This document shows, piece after piece, positions 44,897 to 54,238 of a stretch of DNA of 64,000 nt (the first letter of the stretch is position 1; every line of letters begins with the position of its first letter). Source of the DNA: Pseudomonas pudica (GTDB lineage Bacteria; Pseudomonadota; Gammaproteobacteria; Pseudomonadales; Pseudomonadaceae); NCBI RefSeq assembly GCF_015680405.1, contig NZ_JADLJS010000001.1, positions 1 through 64,000 on the forward strand, written 5' to 3'. The notes under the pieces were generated by a model. That model was not told the DNA's origin and searched no databases. It saw only the letters and a program-made list of their open reading frames with translations. Made by a program: the position numbers and the translations under genes.

Positions 44897-46063
44897 TTGA
44901 GTACAGAATCAGCACAACCTACGCCCCAGGAATTTGCCCCTCGGAATAATTTTGATCAAAAAGCCCTTGAGCTGCTTTCCAACGCCGGCATTACCATAAA
45001 TGGGCCTTCTGCGTGGGACATCCAGCTTCTCAGACCTGGAGTACCACAGCGCGCATTCTCTCAAGGTAACCTAGGGCTCGGAGAGGCCTACGTTGAAGGT
45101 GCGTGGGAAGTAAAGGCGTTGGATCAATTTTTCCACAAGCTCCTTTCAACGCGGCTCACAGACAACATCAAGCCTCTGAAGCTTTTAATCCCCGCGCTGG
45201 CAGCTAGATTCCTAAACCTGCAGAGCGTTGGCCGATCGAGGCAAGTTGGAGAACAGCACTACGATCTCGGCAACGACTTCTATTCAAAAATGCTCGACTC
45301 GCGATTGACTTACACCTGCGGGTACTGGGAGCACGCAAACACTTTGGAGGAAGCTCAAGAAGCCAAGCTTGAACTGATCTGCAGAAAGCTAAAGCTCAAG
45401 CCAGGCATGCGAATCTTGGACATTGGATGTGGTTGGGGTAGCTTCATGTCCTATGCGGCCGAGCGTTATCAAGTGCAAGCCGTCGGTGTCAGCATATCCA
45501 AAGAACAGGTTCGATGGGCGCAAGAGCGCTATTCACACCTTGATCTCGAATTCCGCCTACAAGATTACAGGTCATTAAACGAGCAATTTGATGCAATCGT
45601 TAGTGTTGGCATGTTTGAGCATGTTGGCCGGAAAAATCACAGAATCTTCATGGAAGTTGCTCATCGCTGCCTTGCGTCAGAGGGTCTCTTTTTACTTCAC
45701 ACCACCGGCAAGAATCACCGGAACTCATCTCCGGATCCGTGGATCGACAAATACATTTTTCCTAATGGGGACTTACCGTCGATCGGCCAAATGGGGGATG
45801 CCATGGACGGCCTCTTCGTTGCTGAAGATCTGCATAACTTTGGGGCTGACTATGACAAAACGTTGATGGCTTGGCATGCGAAATTTGAGAAGGCTTGGCC
45901 CGCATTTGAAGGCGAGCTAGGTGAACGCTTCTATCGCATGTGGCGCTATTACCTTCTCTCGTGTGCCGGCGCATTCAGGGCGAGGGATATCCAGCTGTGG
46001 CAATGGGTATTATCGAAAACTGGCGTGGCCGGCGGCTACCGTCGTCCGACACTGCTTGCCTGA
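44897..46063 (+). CDS. cfa: Cyclopropane-fatty-acyl-phospholipid synthase
   Basis: A 388-residue SAM-dependent enzyme. Key parts: GEQHYDLGNDFY (about 120-131), the SAM loop LDIGCGWGSF (about 174-183), VGMFEHVGRKNH (catalytic Glu/His region) and SCAGAFRARDIQLWQW with the conserved Cys (about 355). It adds a methylene group to unsaturated phospholipid acyl chains. The start is TTG 44897 behind ggaaggaagagg; no ATG fits. Codon use is less GC-rich than core genes, so this is an island paralogue of the housekeeping cfa. Confidence 0.9.
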   Translation: MSTESAQPTPQEFAPRNNFDQKALELLSNAGITINGPSAWDIQLLRPGVPQRAFSQGNLGLGEAYVEGAWEVKALDQFFHKLLSTRLTDNIKPLKLLIPALAARFLNLQSVGRSRQVGEQHYDLGNDFYSKMLDSRLTYTCGYWEHANTLEEAQEAKLELICRKLKLKPGMRILDIGCGWGSFMSYAAERYQVQAVGVSISKEQVRWAQERYSHLDLEFRLQDYRSLNEQFDAIVSVGMFEHVGRKNHRIFMEVAHRCLASEGLFLLHTTGKNHRNSSPDPWIDKYIFPNGDLPSIGQMGDAMDGLFVAEDLHNFGADYDKTLMAWHAKFEKAWPAFEGELGERFYRMWRYYLLSCAGAFRARDIQLWQWVLSKTGVAGGYRRPTLLA

Positions 46064-46144
46064 TAAATATCAACCCTTCCCGACCCACTTTCAGCGCTAT
46101 CTGATTCTGTCGCCCATGTGAAGGGGCAGCGCCCGGAGGACTCA

Positions 46145-46933
46145 ATGCATCACTCGATACATGCAATGGATTTTATCTTTCAGACCAATCTCGGCACCTA
46201 TTCCCTGCAGGCGCAATGCGAAATGTTATCCGAGCTCGGTTATCAAGGCTTGAAGGTGTCCTCATGGAGCAGCGAGCTGGAGCACCTGGCCAAAGTGCAA
46301 TCTACATGGGGACTAGAGGTAGGGGCTGTGTACGCGATTTACAGGCCGGGCCTTGAAAGCCGGCTGATTCGCTTGGCCGAATCGCTTGAAGGTTGCCAGT
46401 GCATCCAGCTGGCTCTGCACTCAGGAACCTCAATCACGGAAGGCGACGTGCGGATGATTGAAGCCTTGCTTCCCATCTGTGAACGCCGCGGAATCCAAAT
46501 CGCCCTATACCCGCATGTCCGATACGGTATGCAAACAACAAGTGAAGCCGTTCAGTTGTGCGAGATGTTCAATCATCCAAATCTGGGAATAGTGTTTAAC
46601 GGATACCATTGGTATGCCGCTAAGGAGGGCTCGCTGGAGGATCGTCTGGACGCGCTCTGGCCATGGCTCAAGGACGTCATCATTGCTGGATCGAGCCTGT
46701 CCCCTCTTGGCTGGGGAGGCGTAGCTACGATAGAACCACTCGACTCAGGCGAGGTAGACAACTTCGTTATCCTCGGGGGATTGCGTCGCCGAGGCTACAC
46801 CGGAACCATTGCCTTTCTCGGCTGGGAGGGGATGGGTGGTAACGTCTACAACAACCTCCGTCGATCCCGAGATGCTTTCCGGGAAATGGAGCTCAGATAT
46901 GAGGCCCATCCTGACTGGGTCCTGATGCGGTAA
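46145..46933 (+). CDS. TIM-barrel sugar-phosphate isomerase/epimerase-like protein
   Basis: A 262-residue protein of the xylose-isomerase-like TIM-barrel family (AP endonuclease 2 superfamily). Barrel features include MLSELGYQGLKVSSWSSELE, RRGIQIALYPHVRYGMQTTS and NLGIVFNGYHWYA (metal-ligand type His/Asn). ATG 46145 has a ggagg site 8 nt upstream; a GTG 27 nt earlier is less likely. It follows cfa at 81 nt and may be co-transcribed. Substrate unknown. Confidence 0.82.
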   Translation: MHHSIHAMDFIFQTNLGTYSLQAQCEMLSELGYQGLKVSSWSSELEHLAKVQSTWGLEVGAVYAIYRPGLESRLIRLAESLEGCQCIQLALHSGTSITEGDVRMIEALLPICERRGIQIALYPHVRYGMQTTSEAVQLCEMFNHPNLGIVFNGYHWYAAKEGSLEDRLDALWPWLKDVIIAGSSLSPLGWGGVATIEPLDSGEVDNFVILGGLRRRGYTGTIAFLGWEGMGGNVYNNLRRSRDAFREMELRYEAHPDWVLMR

Positions 46934-46940
46934 CACTTTA

Positions 46941-47429
46941 ATCGAGCAGGGGGCGGATCATAACCAGCCGCCCTCTCATACCACCGTGCCGACGGTCCCT
47001 ACCCGTGGGTAGACGACGGTTCAAGTTGCTCGGCTGACCGCCACGTTCTATGGCTTGGGCTGACTTCTGCACGCTCATCCCGTCCCCTCACGATGCGCAG
47101 TAGCACAGTGACAAACGTGCAGATCTCCCAGGGCAATCCGCGTGAGCTTTTTGCTTATGCCTCTCGGGTCTACGTCGTAGCGCTCCGAGGATGCATTGGG
47201 CTTTGAAGATATTTGCCTTCTTAACCCGCTATGCAGCCTCCGCCTTCCTGTTCGTCATGGCAGCATTCTGCCTCGGGATTAATTCAGATTCGCAGGCACC
47301 CGCGACACACTTACCCCTGGCTAACGCTTCCCCTGACCGGGTGTGTAGAGGACTTCCATCTCGACTCCCCCCTTGGTCACCACAGCCAACCGGGTTGCGC
47401 TGACGCGCAACCTGCCATGCCTTGCGCAC
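46941..47429 (-). mobile_element. ORF-less group II intron, class C-like (489 nt)
   Basis: On the minus strand the element starts GTGCG (47429-47425), the group II 5' consensus, and ends in a domain V/VI-like region: TTGAACCGTCG... then GGACCGTCGGCACGGTGGTA followed by tgagagg and a terminal ...cccctgctcgat. The 5' part (about 47,429-47,090) looks like domains I-III. A gtgaggggacggg-ATG typical of the start of the intron-encoded protein is present near 47,085, but the reverse transcriptase itself is missing and reading runs into domain V after about 20 codons. The intron lies directly after the T tract of a terminator hairpin, the known target of class C introns. Confidence 0.68.
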
Positions 47430-47430
47430 A

Positions 47431-47460
47431 AATTAAAAGGGAGAGGATTTCTCCTCTCCC
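47431..47460 (-). terminator. Rho-independent terminator of the SDR gene, target of the intron
   Basis: Stem GGGAGAGGA/TCCTCTCCC with loop GAAA, then TTTTAATTT, on the minus strand 38 nt beyond the SDR stop. The last T is adjacent to the intron's first G. Confidence 0.85.
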
Positions 47461-47497
47461 TCCGATCACCGCAACCTGCCGTTAAACACCACCAACT

Positions 47498-48232
47498 TCA
47501 GATAGACCAACCGCCATCGATCGCAACCTCAGCGCCGGTAATGAAAGAGCTCTGATCGCTGGCCAGGAAGCCGGCGAGGTGAGCGATTTCCTCTGGAGTG
47601 CCGTGACGTCCTAGTGGGGCTTCGACGGCACCGCGGTGGTTTACCTCGTCGGCATTTTCTTTGAGCATGTCCGTCGCAATGAAACCTGGATGGATGGAGT
47701 TGACGCGAATACCATCCTTCGCAAGCTCCGCTGCAGCCACTTTGGTCATGCCTCGAACAGCCCATTTCGTTCCGCCATAGGCAATGGCATTGGCAAAACC
47801 ACGCAAACCAGCGATGGATGAGATGTTGATGATCACACCTCCGCCCTTTCGCTTGATGACTCGAGCGCCATGCTTGAGACCCAGCAAAACGCCAAGCTGA
47901 TTCACCTCATACATCACGTTGGCAAGCTCTGGGGTGGTCTCATCGATCTTGCCCGTTCGATAGATGCCAGCATTATTCACTAGTACGTCGAAATCACCGA
48001 AGTGCTTCACCGCATCGTTGATTGCCGATTCCCAAGCAGACTCTTTCGTCACGTCGAGGTTGATGTACATGGCTCGTTCACCTAGCTGATCAGCTAGGGC
48101 CTGCCCCTGATCATCAAGGACGTCACAAATGACGACGCGCGCCCCTTGCTCGACGAAGTAACGCGCCTCAGCAGCGCCCTGCCCCCGTGCAGCACCAGTG
48201 ATGAAGATGGTTTTGTTCTGCAGCAATGCCAT
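47498..48232 (-). CDS. Short-chain dehydrogenase/reductase
   Basis: A 244-residue classical SDR. Cofactor motif TGAARGQGAAEA (about 12-23), DVLDDQG acidic residue suggesting NAD preference, NNAGIY, catalytic Ser in INISSIAG and Tyr/Lys in YGGTKWAVRG (about 152-161). Probably oxidises a secondary alcohol or reduces a ketone. It follows the zinc dehydrogenase gene at 79 nt in the same direction. Confidence 0.9.
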   Translation of the reverse strand: MALLQNKTIFITGAARGQGAAEARYFVEQGARVVICDVLDDQGQALADQLGERAMYINLDVTKESAWESAINDAVKHFGDFDVLVNNAGIYRTGKIDETTPELANVMYEVNQLGVLLGLKHGARVIKRKGGGVIINISSIAGLRGFANAIAYGGTKWAVRGMTKVAAAELAKDGIRVNSIHPGFIATDMLKENADEVNHRGAVEAPLGRHGTPEEIAHLAGFLASDQSSFITGAEVAIDGGWSI

Positions 48233-48311
48233 AGTATTTCTCCACTATATTGTTATTTTATCGGGCGGAAATAGACACTTCTAACTCTATGAGGTTGTTC
48301 GCCCAGAGACG

Positions 48312-49388
48312 TTAAGACTCACTGACTTTTACAAGAATCTTCATTTCATCGCCTGCTGGGTCCAGAAGTTTCTCAAATCCTTTCTCTACAATGTCGTCCA
48401 TAGCGATCTGAGAGGTCATTACCTTCTCGACAGGCAGAACACCGCTCTCAATCATCGACGCAACTCTCGGGAAGCTATAGGAAGGCCAGCACCAGGTCGC
48501 TTCGACGGTGAGATCTTTCAACGCCCACTTCATTGCATCAATAGTTGCCGGGGCAGAATGAAGGCCGGCTTGAACCACAACGCCTTGACGCCGTACGGCA
48601 TCCACACAGGCGGTTAGCGATTTTTCGGCCCCGACGCATTCGATGGCGGCATCTACTCCAACGCCGTCTTCGGTCAGATCTTGGATCTGCTCAAACCATG
48701 TTGGATCGCGAGGGTCGATCACAATGCAATCCGGCACCAACTCGCGAGCCTTCTTCGCCCTGTTTGGATTGACTTCGGATACAAAGATGCGGCTCGCGCC
48801 AGCGGCTTTAGCCCCCAGCAGCGACAGAGCACCAATCGGGCCAAGTCCAGAGATAAGCACCGAGCTACCTGCCACCACGCGCCCCCTATCCAGCGCATAT
48901 AGCGCTACCGCGGCCGGTTCGATCATGGCTGCCTGGGTATCTGAAATCGATTTGGGTACGGGGATAGCGTTATAGCTTTTGATGACCGCCAGTTCGCCCA
49001 TTCCACCCCACTGCCAAGACAAGCCAATACACGCCTGGCATGGGCTCAGGTGAAACAGACCACGCCGCCCGTAGTAGTCATCACGTGGAGAGATCAGCGG
49101 CTGAACGGTAATGCGATCACCTGGACGAACGTGGTGAACATCCTTTCCGGTGTCTACAACGATCGCTGAAAACTCATGGCCCAAGATCTGCGGAAGTACC
49201 GCTCCGCTATAGGCATGTGGCTTGCCTGGAGTGACGATTGGGCCGCCGACATATTCATGAAGGTCTGTTCCACAGATACCGCACACCAGCGGCTTGACCA
49301 GTAGCTCGTCAGCTTCCAGGGGTTTGCTTGGAGCACTAACTTCTTCGACTCGTACATCACGTTTCGCGTGAAAACGAACAGCCTTCAT
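48312..49388 (-). CDS. Zinc-dependent dehydrogenase, 2,3-butanediol/sorbitol type
   Basis: A 358-residue medium-chain dehydrogenase. Catalytic zinc ligands are CGICGTDLHEY (about 36-46) and LGHEFSAI (His-Glu about 70). The structural-zinc lobe is reduced: GRRGLFHLSPCQACIG keeps only two Cys. The Rossmann motif is SGLGPIGALSLLGAKAAG. It resembles (R,R)-2,3-butanediol dehydrogenases. With the adjacent SDR it could interconvert a diol, hydroxyketone and diketone. Confidence 0.88.
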   Translation of the reverse strand: MKAVRFHAKRDVRVEEVSAPSKPLEADELLVKPLVCGICGTDLHEYVGGPIVTPGKPHAYSGAVLPQILGHEFSAIVVDTGKDVHHVRPGDRITVQPLISPRDDYYGRRGLFHLSPCQACIGLSWQWGGMGELAVIKSYNAIPVPKSISDTQAAMIEPAAVALYALDRGRVVAGSSVLISGLGPIGALSLLGAKAAGASRIFVSEVNPNRAKKARELVPDCIVIDPRDPTWFEQIQDLTEDGVGVDAAIECVGAEKSLTACVDAVRRQGVVVQAGLHSAPATIDAMKWALKDLTVEATWCWPSYSFPRVASMIESGVLPVEKVMTSQIAMDDIVEKGFEKLLDPAGDEMKILVKVSES

Positions 49389-49959
49389 TTCATTCTCCTG
49401 AATATAACAAGCTCATTAAGAGCTATTACAACTGAAAGGAAATTTAACAGACAGCAATCCAATCAACATTTAGCTAACAGGAATTCGAAGAACCCTTAAA
49501 AACAGCAACTGCTGCTCACTGGCATGAATAGTTTCTTCGGGATTGGTTCAGATCCGTCGATGCTAGGTCAGCAATCAATAGCGCGGGTGGTTGACCACAA
49601 TAATAGGCAGGCAGTCGAGGTCTAATGAGAGAGGAGAGAAAAGATGTGTATGCTGGCCCGATAGCAGTAATGAAGGTTTGAGGGTCCATCTTCGGCGGTG
49701 TGAACACACCTAGGGCAGTAACTCGGATCATGCTCTGTACCTTTGTTGTTATGTGGGAGAGCTATAGATTTATGATAGGAGGCACGGTACCAATCAGGAA
49801 CATCAAATTTTGAAAACAGTTTTTCTTTCGTGGAACAGTTGGGATAATTCCTTACAAAACAATCAGTTGAATGCAATCGACTCGCGCCAGCCTGATGCCC
49901 CATAGCTCGGCTGAAATGATCGAGAATCAAACCAGCTGACAGCGAGTTACGGGTATCTG
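49389..49959. other. Intergenic region upstream of the dehydrogenase pair
   Basis: 571 nt, A+T-rich, with no protein-like frame. It holds the promoter of the minus-strand dehydrogenase genes; a cagca/tgctg inverted repeat lies near 49,504-49,515. Confidence 0.5.
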
Positions 49960-50886
49960 CTAAAGAGCAGTTTGTCGAGTCCAATAACGCTCATACTGGT
50001 GATGCGCAAATGCCTCGGAAATGAAATCGATGAATAATCTCGTCTTCACAGGCATGAACCTACGTTCCTGATAGGCGATATTGATAGTAAGACGAGGCAA
50101 ATCCCAGTCATCGAGCACAGGAATCAGACGTCCCGCAATCAAATCTTCGTAGACAATATAAGTGGGCTGAACAAGTATGCCAGCTCCTGCCAAAGCCGCC
50201 GCACGGACGATTTGTCCGTCGTTCGTTTCAAGCGCGGGATCTACTTTGAAAACCTTTTTCTCTCCATCTTTAGTAAACACCATCTCCCTTGGTTTATTCG
50301 CATGGCTGTAGATCAGAAGATCATGCTTTGCGAGGTCTTCCACCGAGGTGGGCTTTCCGTGGGTACGCAGGTAATCCGGCGATGCCGCAAGAACCCGTCG
50401 GGTCTCAGCCAGGCGACGCACCGTGATGTTGGAATCTGGTTCGAACTCTCGAGTCCGGAAGGCTAGGTCGATCCCAGTATCCATGATTTCATAGTACTGG
50501 TTGGTCCCTACGACGACGACTTTGATCTTTGGGTACTTGCGCCTGAACGCTGGGACTAGAGGGGCGATGTGGAGCATCGCGAATGAAATGGATGCGGTGA
50601 CCGTCAGCGTTCCACTCGGATCGCTAACCGCGTTGGCCATAGATGTCTCCGCATCCTTGAGGTCACTCAATAGGCTTTTACAGCGGGTCAGAAATTCCAC
50701 ACCAGCAGGCGTCAAGGCCAATCGACGGGTGTTCCTCTCCACCAGACGAACACCGAGCCTCTGTTCGAGCGCCGCAAGGTGCCTACTTGCTGATGCATTA
50801 GAAATGTCGAGCAATTCCGCTGCTTTGCTCAAGGTGCCTAATTCAGCAGTGTGAACGAATAGTTCAAGCTCGGTGAGTCTATCCAT
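49960..50886 (-). CDS. LysR-family transcriptional regulator
   Basis: A 308-residue regulator. HTH: LTELELFVHTAELGTLSKAA and ISNASASRHLAALEQRLG. ATG 50886 (MDRLTELE) is chosen over TTG codons just upstream. Same direction as the dehydrogenase pair, so probably its regulator. Confidence 0.9.
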   Translation of the reverse strand: MDRLTELELFVHTAELGTLSKAAELLDISNASASRHLAALEQRLGVRLVERNTRRLALTPAGVEFLTRCKSLLSDLKDAETSMANAVSDPSGTLTVTASISFAMLHIAPLVPAFRRKYPKIKVVVVGTNQYYEIMDTGIDLAFRTREFEPDSNITVRRLAETRRVLAASPDYLRTHGKPTSVEDLAKHDLLIYSHANKPREMVFTKDGEKKVFKVDPALETNDGQIVRAAALAGAGILVQPTYIVYEDLIAGRLIPVLDDWDLPRLTINIAYQERRFMPVKTRLFIDFISEAFAHHQYERYWTRQTAL

Positions 50887-51043
50887 CAACAAGTACCGCC
50901 ATTATCGTTATTTTATTGGTTCTACGTGATCGCGAGCCCATTGCTCAGCTCACCGGCATAAAACCGGGATTTGCTGACGCTGATTGCTCCAGCCGCTATC
51001 CCTACAGCTCTGGCTGTCGGGATCCCTGCATTTCTGCATCATC

Positions 51044-51079
51044 AGGTGCGATGCCGACTTTGGGATCGTCATCGCACCT
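51044..51079 (-). terminator. Hairpin downstream of the ene-reductase gene
   Basis: Inverted repeat AGGTGCGATG/CATCGCACCT (10 bp, 16-nt loop) 57 nt past the stop of the minus-strand ene-reductase gene. No clear T tract follows, so termination is only likely. Confidence 0.45.
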
Positions 51080-51135
51080 GCTATCGACCACCTGATTTAT
51101 GTTGCTAATTGTCCGAGATGCCAATAGCTAAGCTT

Positions 51136-52263
51136 TCACGCCTCAGCAACGTATGGCGGATAATCGATGTAGCCTTCCAAGCCACCACCGTAATAGGTTT
51201 CCTTGTTGGCAACTGCCAGTGGCCAACCATTTTTCAGCCGCACCACAAGATCAGGGTTCGCGATGAATGGTTGACCAAAAGCAGGCAAGTCGATCAAACC
51301 GCTTTCTACCAATTCTTGAGCACGCTCGAGCGTTAGGTCTCCAGCGAGGATCAATGCAGTGTCTTTGAGACCTTTACGGCAACTGCGCAGCAGTGCTCGC
51401 AACGCTTCGTCTCGGGCAACGGCACTTTCGGACCGTAGGAAGAAATTGGTCTGGTCCATCACATGAACGTATGCGATGCCTCGTTCGCCCAAGCCTGCAC
51501 ACAGTGCGCTGTAGGTTTGATCGATCTCATCGTAAAGCGGCATGTCCATGAGTTGGCCATAAGGCGAGATACGAATGCCTACGCGCCCGGCGCCGATGCG
51601 AGCACATACGGCGTCTACTACCTCAAACGCGAATCGCAGACGATTCTCCAAGCTTTGCGCGCCATACTGATCGTCACGGTCGTTAACCTTGGGATTGATG
51701 AACTGCTCGAAGAGGTAGCCGTTCGCGCCATGCAGCTCAACACCATCGAAGCCAGCCTCAATTGCGTTTTCAGCAGCCTTTACGAAGTCTTGTACCACCC
51801 GGCCCACTTCTTCAGTACTTAGAGGTTTCGGCTTGGAAGTCGCCACAAAGCCTGGCTCTCCATCTTCACCATATCCGAACGCTACGGCACCCTCTGCAGT
51901 CTTGCTGCTCGCACTGACCGGAGCAGAGCCCTCGACCTGGATCGACGTGTGTGAAACGCGCCCTACGTGCCAGAGCTGGGCAAAGATTTTACCGCCGGCG
52001 CTGTGGACAGAGTCGGTAACCAGCTTCCACCCGGCAATTTGCTTAGAGGTGAAGATTCCAGGGTTGAACAGATAGCCCTGGCCCTCACGGGAGATAGGCG
52101 TGCCTTCGGATACGATGAGACCGGTCGTTGCACGCTGGGTGTAATACAAAGCGGTCGCCTCGGTTGCAATATCTTCCGGGGATCGCGAGCGGGTCATTGG
52201 CGCCATCACGAAGCGATTGCGCAGGGTGATGTCACCAATACGGATTTCTTCAAACAGATTCAC
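51136..52263 (-). CDS. Old Yellow Enzyme family ene-reductase
   Basis: A 375-residue FMN enzyme. NRFVMAPMTRSR near the N-terminus, QLWHVGRVSH, and the substrate-binding HGANGYLFEQFINPKVNDR (His/Asn pair) are diagnostic; RISPYGQ matches the usual RLSP. It reduces activated C=C bonds with NAD(P)H. The start is GTG 52263 after ggag at 8 nt; the frame stays open further upstream but is not conserved-looking. It is divergent from a LysR gene. Confidence 0.9.
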   Translation of the reverse strand: MNLFEEIRIGDITLRNRFVMAPMTRSRSPEDIATEATALYYTQRATTGLIVSEGTPISREGQGYLFNPGIFTSKQIAGWKLVTDSVHSAGGKIFAQLWHVGRVSHTSIQVEGSAPVSASSKTAEGAVAFGYGEDGEPGFVATSKPKPLSTEEVGRVVQDFVKAAENAIEAGFDGVELHGANGYLFEQFINPKVNDRDDQYGAQSLENRLRFAFEVVDAVCARIGAGRVGIRISPYGQLMDMPLYDEIDQTYSALCAGLGERGIAYVHVMDQTNFFLRSESAVARDEALRALLRSCRKGLKDTALILAGDLTLERAQELVESGLIDLPAFGQPFIANPDLVVRLKNGWPLAVANKETYYGGGLEGYIDYPPYVAEA

Positions 52264-52485
52264 AATGCAATCTCCAAATGCCCATTCATAGACTTGCGCC
52301 GCGATCCTTCCGGCCCCTCCCTGCGACGAGCACCATTGGTAGGGAGGAGTGGGAAGAAACGTAAACAACCTTCCTTGAGGCTTAACGCGGAGCGCCATGT
52401 GAGTTAGCCTATTGGAGAAATGGCCATCGATTCTCGCCATATTTTCTCAAGTGCTTGGAAAAAAATTCCACAACGGAGAGGCTTC

Positions 52486-53469
52486 ATGTTTTCGTCTGAA
52501 CGGCTAAAGGGCATCGACGTCTTCGTAGCGGTGACAGACTCAGGCAGCTTCACAGCTGCAGCTGAGCGCCTCAACCTGACCAGTTCTGCCGTCAGCAAAA
52601 GCGTTGCACGCCTTGAAGGTCGACTAGGAACCCGGTTGTTTAGCCGAACAACCAGACGTCTCGCGTTGACTGAGGCAGGCGTGGCTTTTTACAGAACGTG
52701 CACCGGCGTTCTTGCAGATCTTGAAGAGGTTGAACACGCGATCATTTCCGAGGGCAACGAACCGCACGGTAAAGTCAGAATAGATTTGCCCGCCTCATAC
52801 GGACGACTTCACGTTTTGCCGCTGATTCTCGAATTCGTGAAGTTCCATCCCCTCTTGCAGCCCCACATTTCATTCTCAGACCGGTTCATTGACCCCGCCC
52901 ACGAAGGGATTGATATCGTGGTGCGCATCGGAGGGGGTGATGCATGGCCAGCGGCGCTGGGCCATGAATATTTTGGTTCTCAACGATTGATCTTTTGCGC
53001 CTCCCCTGCCTACGTTGAAGCGCATGGTTCACCAAAGACTGAACGAGATTTGGACAACCACCACTGTATTGGCTACGGCCTAACAGATGGCATGGTGAGT
53101 CCCTGGTATTTCAAAGGCCGATTACCTGGCGATGTGGAACGAAGAATTGTCCAGACGCGCATCGCAGTGGGTGACGGTGAAGGTGAGGTGTCTGCCATTT
53201 TGGCCGGACATGGTATAGGGCAGTTGCCAACTTGGCTGATCCAAAAATACCTTGATGCCGGCTCCATGGTTGAGGTGTTGCCTGATTTGGCACTCGACAG
53301 CATGCCGATGAACCTGATCTGGTTGAAAAGCCGCGAAGGACTACCCAAAGTGAGGGCGCTACTCGATTACCTCCGGCCTCGCCTTTCCACTCATGGAGCG
53401 AACTCGATTCCGTATATCCCGAAGCCCTCGCTAGGTGAAGCTCCGCCGCTCAAGCCTGAGAAAAGCTAG
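52486..53469 (+). CDS. LysR-family transcriptional regulator
   Basis: A 327-residue regulator. HTH: GIDVFVAVTDSGSFTAAAER then SSAVSKSVARLEGRLG. ATG 52486 follows ggagag. The divergent arrangement suggests control of the ene-reductase. The last 25 residues (after RPRLSTHG) are Pro-rich and abut an IS5-family remnant 3 nt after the stop, so the tail may have been altered by that insertion. Confidence 0.9.
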   Translation: MFSSERLKGIDVFVAVTDSGSFTAAAERLNLTSSAVSKSVARLEGRLGTRLFSRTTRRLALTEAGVAFYRTCTGVLADLEEVEHAIISEGNEPHGKVRIDLPASYGRLHVLPLILEFVKFHPLLQPHISFSDRFIDPAHEGIDIVVRIGGGDAWPAALGHEYFGSQRLIFCASPAYVEAHGSPKTERDLDNHHCIGYGLTDGMVSPWYFKGRLPGDVERRIVQTRIAVGDGEGEVSAILAGHGIGQLPTWLIQKYLDAGSMVEVLPDLALDSMPMNLIWLKSREGLPKVRALLDYLRPRLSTHGANSIPYIPKPSLGEAPPLKPEKS

Positions 53470-53472
53470 GTG

Positions 53473-54226
53473 CTATACGAAAAGAGTTCTCGGAAAACAC
53501 CGCATAGAACAAGCCAGTGAGACCATGGAGGCCTAGCTTTTCGCAAGTTTGTCAGAACGTGTCACGACCCGGTGAGTTTCTTTCAGCCAGCCAAACATGC
53601 GCTCGATGGTGTTGCGTGGCCAATATTTGGACCGATCAAACAGTCTTGGTAAGCCAGGCTTGGGTTTGCGCTTAATCGAGCTTAGCGGGATGACAGGGTG
53701 CATCCGGAATGTTCGCAGTAGCTGCACGACGCTTCGGCGTCGTGCCCCTTGTCGGCAAGCAGCCAGTTACAGCGTTAACGCAGACGACCACGTGGGTGTG
53801 AGGAAATACTAACTCCGTCCAGCAGTGGCTGGGCGTAGCTGATGTCACTGACTTGACCGCCAGGAAGAAGGAAGTGCAATAGTGCCACATCGGCGACGAA
53901 GAGCATGTGGATCTTAGTTGTCAGGTCGCTGCGACTGTAGCCTAGAGCGTGATCGGCAGACAGGTCAGGCCGCTTTTTTTCCGAGCTCCAGATGAGGCTC
54001 GGGTTGCGCATACTGCGGTTGAAAGGATCATTCAGGCTTCCAGATCGATCAAACCCTGCTCATTCAATCTCAGGTGCAGACGTTTGAAAATCTGATCGGA
54101 TGCGCCGTAATTTCGCCAATCCCGAAACCCTTGATACACCGTTGATCACAGGTCGAAGCACTCCGGCCCAGAGCCTAGGAACGCTGAATTGATCCCACTG
54201 ACGACATCCGCGAAGAAGGTTTTCAT
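53473..54226 (-). pseudogene. IS5-family transposase remnant
   Basis: Reading minus from about 54,226 and changing frame where needed gives transposase pieces in order: STVYQGFRDWRNYG, LHLRLNEQGLIDLEA, DHALGYSRSDLTTKIHMLF, GGQVSDISYAQPLLDGVS, CNWLLADKG, MHPVIPLSSIKRKPKPGLPR, RNTIERMFGWLKETHRVVTR, DKLAKS and, after a stop, SMVSLACSMRC. Several stops and frameshifts break the gene, so it cannot make active transposase. The terminal inverted repeats are not apparent. Confidence 0.8.
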
Positions 54227-54238
54227 AGGGGAATCAGC

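Noticed and set aside
49622..49984. 120-codon minus-strand frame between the dehydrogenase and LysR genes
   Set aside because: Cys/His/Ser-rich without domain features and overlapping the LysR 3' end; likely chance.
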